From: Burkholderiales bacterium
Lineage (GTDB): Bacteria; Pseudomonadota; Gammaproteobacteria; Burkholderiales; Casimicrobiaceae
Length of the DNA: 64,000 bases
NCBI GenBank assembly: GCA_016790165.1
Contig: JAEUPL010000008.1
Location: 62,001-126,000 of the forward strand
Direction of reading: 5' to 3'
The notes under the pieces were generated by a model, which was not told where the DNA came from, made no database searches, and saw only the letters and a list, made by a program, of their open reading frames with translations. Made by a program: the position numbers and the translations under genes. Below, one piece after another: positions 59,905 through 64,000 of the stretch; within the stretch, counting starts at the first letter, position 1, and every line of letters begins with the position of its first letter.

Positions 59905-60438
59905 ATGTCGATTCGAGAAATTTTGCGTATGGGCGATGAGCGGTTGTTGCGCGTGGCCGAGCCGGTGCCGACTTCCCTGTTTGCCAGCGAGGCGCTGCGT
60001 GCCCTGATCGCCGATCTGCGCGATACGATGGCAGCCGCCAGCGGGGCAGGCATTGCCGCGCCGCAGATCGGCGTGAACCTTCGCGTCGTCATTTTTGGCG
60101 GTACTGGCCCGAATCCGCGTTATCCGGACGCACCCGGGATTCCGTTTACCGTGCTCTGTAATCCCGTGCTCGAGCCGCTGAGCGATGCGAGGCAGGCGGG
60201 CTGGGAGGGCTGCCTCTCGGTCCCGGGTTTACGCGGCGAGGTTCCGCGCTTTACGCACTTGCGCTACGGCGGCCAGGATGCCGACGGCGCCGCATTTGAG
60301 CGAACGGTCGAAGGCTTTCATGCGCGCGTCGTGCAGCACGAGTGTGATCACCTGGACGGAATTCTCTATCCGCGGCGGATCGAGGATCTGACTAACTTTG
60401 GCTTTACGGACGTGCTGTTCCCCGCGCTCGTCGCGTGA
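59905..60438 (+). CDS. def: Peptide deformylase
   Basis: 177 aa. Motif 1 [10 protein letters not shown] at 47-56, motif 2 EGCLSVPG with metal-binding Cys103, motif 3 QHECDHLDG with His145, Glu146, His149. Removes formyl from new proteins and works with the methionine aminopeptidase encoded 3 kb downstream. Second gene of the plus-strand pair with the phosphorylase; convergent with glnD. Confidence 0.95.
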   Translation: MSIREILRMGDERLLRVAEPVPTSLFASEALRALIADLRDTMAAASGAGIAAPQIGVNLRVVIFGGTGPNPRYPDAPGIPFTVLCNPVLEPLSDARQAGWEGCLSVPGLRGEVPRFTHLRYGGQDADGAAFERTVEGFHARVVQHECDHLDGILYPRRIEDLTNFGFTDVLFPALVA

Positions 60439-60554
60439 AGTACTTCGGAAGCCGGCAAGCTCCGGCGCAGCAGCCTCTCCGCTGCCGATTCAAAGTGGGT
60501 GCCCAATCGGCGGTGTCGCCGCGTGGTCTTCCGTGCACCGTGGTTCGTAGCCGT

Positions 60555-63101
60555 TCAGGCGATCGCTTCCGCCAATTCGGTTTCGAGTTCGATCCGCGTC
60601 GACTCCTCGGCCAGGCGACCACCCGACACGACAAACACGTCTTCTGCGCGAGCGCCGAGCGTGTTGATGCGAGCAGTTTGAATCGACACGCCGCGTCGCG
60701 ATAGGACCTCGGCGATTCGTGCCAGCAGGCCGGTACGGTCAGCGGCGACAATCTCAAGTACAAATCGCTGCGCCTGCTCGTCCGGCGTTACCTCGATCAC
60801 TGGCGCCATCGGGAAGTGGCGTTGTTGCCGAGTGGCTTTGCCCAGCGGCGGCGTGACCCACGGTTTGTCCTCGCCGAGTGACTCCAGCAGGGCATGCTCA
60901 ACCAATTGCGTCACGTCGCGATAGGCGACGGACGCAGAATCGGGATTGACCACCGTAAACGTATCGAGCGCGTAGCCCGTGCGTGACGTGTGTACGCGCG
61001 CGTCGAGCACCGAGAAATTGAGCCGGGCAAACACGCTCATCACGCGCGCGAACAACTCTGCACGATCCTTCAGGTACACCATGATCTGCAAGCCGTCGCC
61101 GGAGGGCATCAGGCGTGTTCGAACCACGGGCGATTCTGTGTCGGCGCGGAAAAAGAGGTTGCGCGCATGCCACGCAATTTCGTCGGCGCTATGCCGTTGC
61201 AGGTACACGGAGTCGAGGGTTCGCCAGAAAGTTTCGGCGCGTGCCACGTCGACAGCGTAGAGCGCGAGCAGACGACGGGCCTCAATAAGGCGGTCAGCAA
61301 GCACATCGAATACCGAAGCGTCGCCGGAGGCGTTGAGGACGGTTCGCGTGGCACGGAACAATTGCTCCAGTAGTCGCGCCTTCCAGTTGTTCCACACCTT
61401 GGGACTGGTGCCGCGCACGTCAGCCACGGTCAGCAAGTACAGCGCGAGCAGGTGCTTTTCGCTGCCGACGATTCTTGCGAACTCCTGCACCACCGCGGGG
61501 TCGGTGATGTCCCGCTTCTGGGCGAACGCCGACATCGTCAAATGATGCTGCACCAGCCACGCGACGAGCTCGACGTGTGCCTTGGGCAGGCCGAGGCCGG
61601 CGCAGAAGCCGCGCGCGTCGTCGGTGCCGAGTACCGAATGGTCGCCGCCGCGCCCCTTTGCGATGTCATGAAACACGCAGGCCAGATACAGCACTTCGCG
61701 CTCCGGAAACTCCTGTATCAGCTGGCTGCAAAGCGGGTACTCGTGCGAGTGTGCGGGATCCGCGAAGCGCCGCATGTTGCGCAGCACCATCAGGATGTGC
61801 TGGTCCACGGTATAGACGTGAAAGAGGTCATGCTGCATCTGACCAACGATACGTCGCCACGGCGGAATCAGTTTGCTCAGCACACCGAGTTCGTTCATCG
61901 TCTTCAGAGCGTGGTACACGCCGTGCCCACCTCGCAGAAAACTCAGACAGAGCTCCCGGCACGTCGGCGTGGCGAAGCCGTCGTCGTCCAGCGCTTCGGC
62001 AGACCGGACAATCGCCCGCCGCAATTCCGGGGTAAATCCGCCGTACGCGCGGTCGCCGTAGCGCAGGCGGAACGCGGAGAGGATTTCTGCACCCGACAGG
62101 GTGAGCGCGGGGGCAAGGAGATCGAGCTTGTTGTCGCAGGCCGCAAAACGACCATCCGCAAGCGGCTGCCGGATGGCGTTGCCGTCAGCCGTGAGGGCAT
62201 CGATCAGGATGTCGTTGTAAAGCCTAAGCTGCCGGGCCGACTGGTAGTAGCGCTTCATGAGCACTTCACTGGCGCGGAGTTCGGCCGACGGGCGGATTCC
62301 GAGCCGCTCAGCCAGGCCGTTCTGCAGCTCGAAAGCGAGTCTGTCCTCGCGCCGCCGCGCGAGCAGGTGCAGGTGCGCGCGCAGGAACTTGGTTTGGCAA
62401 TACGCGCCTTCCAGAACAGCGCATTCGTGGCGGCTCAACAGGCCCCGATCGACCAGCGCCTCCAGTGTGCACACGCCTCGCAGCGCGCGGGACAGCCACA
62501 GCACCATTTGCAGATCGCGCAGGCCACCCGGGCTTTCCTTGATATTGGGTTCGAGGTTGTACGCCGTATCCTCGAAGCGTGCGTAGCGCTGCTGCTGCTC
62601 GAAACGCTTGGCTTTCACGAAATGTGCCACATCGAAGCCAGTTTGCCACTCCCCATCGAGCGCGACCGGATTGCCGTTGTTGCCCACAATGACCCGTCGC
62701 TCGAGCAGTGACGTGGCCACCGTCACGTCGCCGCGCGCCTCATCGATGCATTCGTCCACGCTGCGCACGCTGTGACCGATCTCGAAGCCGAGATCCCATG
62801 CTTCCGAAAGAAAGCGCTCAATGCCGGCGATTGACCGGACATCGGCGCCGTTGTGCAGAATGAGGATGTCTACGTCGGAGTGCGGGAAGAGCTCGAAGCG
62901 CGCGTAGCCGCCGACCGCCAGCAGCGTGAGCGGTGTTTCGTGCAGGCCGTGCTTGTGCCATTGCTGGATGAGCACGTCGTCCACCGAGAGGGCGTGTGCG
63001 CGCAGAGCGGCGTCGATTTGCTCCGGCGTTTCGAGCGCGTCGAAAATCAGGTCGCGATGCGCTCGATACGCGGTGCGCAAGTCATTCAGCGACGCAGACA
63101 C
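60555..63101 (-). CDS. glnD: Bifunctional uridylyltransferase / uridylyl-removing enzyme GlnD
   Basis: 848 aa from the GTG at 63101 (VSASLNDLRTAYRAHRD), 5 nt after the map stop; earlier in-frame starts lie inside map. Nucleotidyltransferase domain with GGYARFELFPHSDVDILIL, HD domain with CVFHDIAKGRGGDHSVLG, and two C-terminal ACT domains (LFARVMSVFARLNFSVLDARV; LLARIAEVLSRRGVSIQTARI). Modifies PII in response to glutamine and so controls nitrogen metabolism. The map-glnD order is common in betaproteobacteria. Confidence 0.94.
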   Translation of the reverse strand: MSASLNDLRTAYRAHRDLIFDALETPEQIDAALRAHALSVDDVLIQQWHKHGLHETPLTLLAVGGYARFELFPHSDVDILILHNGADVRSIAGIERFLSEAWDLGFEIGHSVRSVDECIDEARGDVTVATSLLERRVIVGNNGNPVALDGEWQTGFDVAHFVKAKRFEQQQRYARFEDTAYNLEPNIKESPGGLRDLQMVLWLSRALRGVCTLEALVDRGLLSRHECAVLEGAYCQTKFLRAHLHLLARRREDRLAFELQNGLAERLGIRPSAELRASEVLMKRYYQSARQLRLYNDILIDALTADGNAIRQPLADGRFAACDNKLDLLAPALTLSGAEILSAFRLRYGDRAYGGFTPELRRAIVRSAEALDDDGFATPTCRELCLSFLRGGHGVYHALKTMNELGVLSKLIPPWRRIVGQMQHDLFHVYTVDQHILMVLRNMRRFADPAHSHEYPLCSQLIQEFPEREVLYLACVFHDIAKGRGGDHSVLGTDDARGFCAGLGLPKAHVELVAWLVQHHLTMSAFAQKRDITDPAVVQEFARIVGSEKHLLALYLLTVADVRGTSPKVWNNWKARLLEQLFRATRTVLNASGDASVFDVLADRLIEARRLLALYAVDVARAETFWRTLDSVYLQRHSADEIAWHARNLFFRADTESPVVRTRLMPSGDGLQIMVYLKDRAELFARVMSVFARLNFSVLDARVHTSRTGYALDTFTVVNPDSASVAYRDVTQLVEHALLESLGEDKPWVTPPLGKATRQQRHFPMAPVIEVTPDEQAQRFVLEIVAADRTGLLARIAEVLSRRGVSIQTARINTLGARAEDVFVVSGGRLAEESTRIELETELAEAIA

Positions 63102-63106
63102 AGCAA

Positions 63107-63901
63107 TCAGAGCGGGGGTGGTGGGGGGCTGCCGGCGGAGAGTGTCGTAACCTCGAAACCGCTGTCGGTGACGAGCACGGTGTGCTCCCATTGCGCCGAC
63201 AGGCTGTGGTCAGCGGTGACCGCCGTCCAACCATCGGCCAGTGTGCGGATGCCGGGCCGTCCGGCATTGATCATGGGTTCGATGGTGAACATCATTCCGG
63301 GCAGCAATCGCATCCCGGTGCCCGGCTTGCCGTAGTGCAGGATTTGAGGCTCTTCGTGGTACTTCTTGCCGATGCCATGGCCGCAGAACTCACGTACCAC
63401 CGAGTAACCCATCGGCTCGACGTAGCTTTGAATGGCGTGGCCAATGTCGCCGAGTGTCGCGCCGGGTTTGACCACACGGATGCCCCGCCACATCGCTTCG
63501 TAGGTGGCCTCGGTCAGACGTTTGCCAGCGATCGACGGTTTACCCACGTAGTACATCCGGCTGGTGTCACCGAAATAACCATCGACAATCATCGCGACGT
63601 CGATGTTGATGATGTCGCCATCCTTAAGTTTTTTGTCACCCGGGATGCCATGGCACACTACGTGATTGACCGAGGTGCAGATCGACTTCGGGAACGGAAT
63701 GTGACCGGGCGGCGTGTAGTTGACGTTCGCCGCGATGCCCTTTTGCACGTCGATCATGAAACGATGGCAAAGCGCGTCAAGCTCGTTAGTCGTTACTCCC
63801 GGTTTGACGAACGGGCCAATGTAATCAAGGATCTCCGCCGTCATGCGCCCAGTGCGGCGCATGCCCTCGATATCCTCTGGCGTTTTGATGGAAACAGACA
63901 T
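63107..63901 (-). CDS. map: Methionine aminopeptidase type I
   Basis: 264 aa. Family phrases KTPEDIEGMRRTGRMTAEIL, NYTPPGHIPFPKSICTSVNHVVCHGIP, KDGDIINIDVAMIVDGYFGDTSRM (metal Asp pair), VREFCGHGIGKKYHEEPQI (metal His) and MFTIEPMINAG (metal Glu). The start codon overlaps the dapD stop by one base (TGATG). The C-terminus ends in an unusual proline run (SPPPPPL), which extends slightly past the usual end. Confidence 0.95.
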   Translation of the reverse strand: MSVSIKTPEDIEGMRRTGRMTAEILDYIGPFVKPGVTTNELDALCHRFMIDVQKGIAANVNYTPPGHIPFPKSICTSVNHVVCHGIPGDKKLKDGDIINIDVAMIVDGYFGDTSRMYYVGKPSIAGKRLTEATYEAMWRGIRVVKPGATLGDIGHAIQSYVEPMGYSVVREFCGHGIGKKYHEEPQILHYGKPGTGMRLLPGMMFTIEPMINAGRPGIRTLADGWTAVTADHSLSAQWEHTVLVTDSGFEVTTLSAGSPPPPPL

Positions 63902-64000
63902 CAGTCGCCGCGCAGCAAATCGTTGATGCTCGTTTTCGAGCGGGTTTGCGCGTCGACCTGCTTGACGATCACGGCGCAGTAAAGGTTGTATTTGCCGTCA
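63901..64000 (-). CDS. dapD: 2,3,4,5-tetrahydropyridine-2,6-dicarboxylate N-succinyltransferase, C-terminal end
   Basis: The last 32 codons read [20 protein letters not shown], then [12 protein letters not shown] and TGA. The [27 protein letters not shown] pattern is the C-terminus of DapD, the lysine/diaminopimelate pathway enzyme. The 5' part lies beyond the window. The stop overlaps the map start. Confidence 0.9.
   Translation of the reverse strand, partial: DGKYNLYCAVIVKQVDAQTRSKTSINDLLRGD

Overview
The window looks like chromosome of a high-GC betaproteobacterium. The evidence is the gene order maf / yceD-rpmF-plsX-fabH-fabD ... fabG-acpP-fabF, the dapD-map-glnD run, the PilU-type ATPase beside prmB, and the complete liv and beta-oxidation clusters. 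I do not assign a genus.

Layout. (1) 1-4,960 is the right end of an integrated element on the minus strand: a P4-type tyrosine integrase next to tRNA-Leu(UAA), two tandem small paralogs, an AlpA-like regulator, a 51-aa ORF coupled to it, a 164-aa protein and a primase-helicase (Toprim plus DUF927) that runs off the left edge. (2) 5,125-14,161 holds a 2,390-aa exported protein (transglutaminase-like N-terminus, beta-sandwich and propeller-like repeats, dockerin-like C-terminus) divergent from a DNA-binding/TPR regulator. (3) 14,185-33,422 holds an RsmI-like methyltransferase, maf, the lipid-synthesis genes and lysC. The fab operon is split between fabD and fabG by about 9.6 kb of exported proteins, a Ser/Thr kinase with TPR-like tail, an ECF sigma factor and a Vat/CatB-type acetyltransferase. 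(4) 33,452-36,549 holds tRNA-Ser, a REP/RAYT island with small cargo genes and partial copies of the transposase 5' end, then tRNA-Cys and tRNA-Gly. (5) 36,613-43,372 is an aromatic/aspartate aminotransferase and a complete branched-chain amino-acid ABC transporter (livKHMGF). (6) 43,415-55,680 is DUF1631, two thioesterases, and a fatty-acid oxidation cluster (FadJ-like fusion, thiolase, acyl-CoA dehydrogenase, two SDRs, a CurA-like reductase), ending in ychJ. (7) 55,741-64,000 is an FAD oxidoreductase of the SelD-partner type, prmB, pilU, MTIP-type phosphorylase, peptide deformylase, glnD, map and the 3' end of dapD.

The most notable unannotated structure is a family of four intergenic inverted-repeat elements, each exactly 118 bp, starting CAGCTTT and centred on GTC|GAN (18,680; 23,291; 28,559; 50,382). 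Two bracket the inserted block in the fab operon, one lies inside it, and one touches the acyl-CoA dehydrogenase gene. The second is the RAYT island at 33.8-35.4 kb. There, small cargo genes sit between oppositely oriented copies of a REP motif, and each REP carries short tandem iterations of GGGGTCA plus a spacer particular to that locus. A third signal is a pair of long GACGAAGGACGAATGACG inverted repeats upstream of lysC and the thiolase gene.
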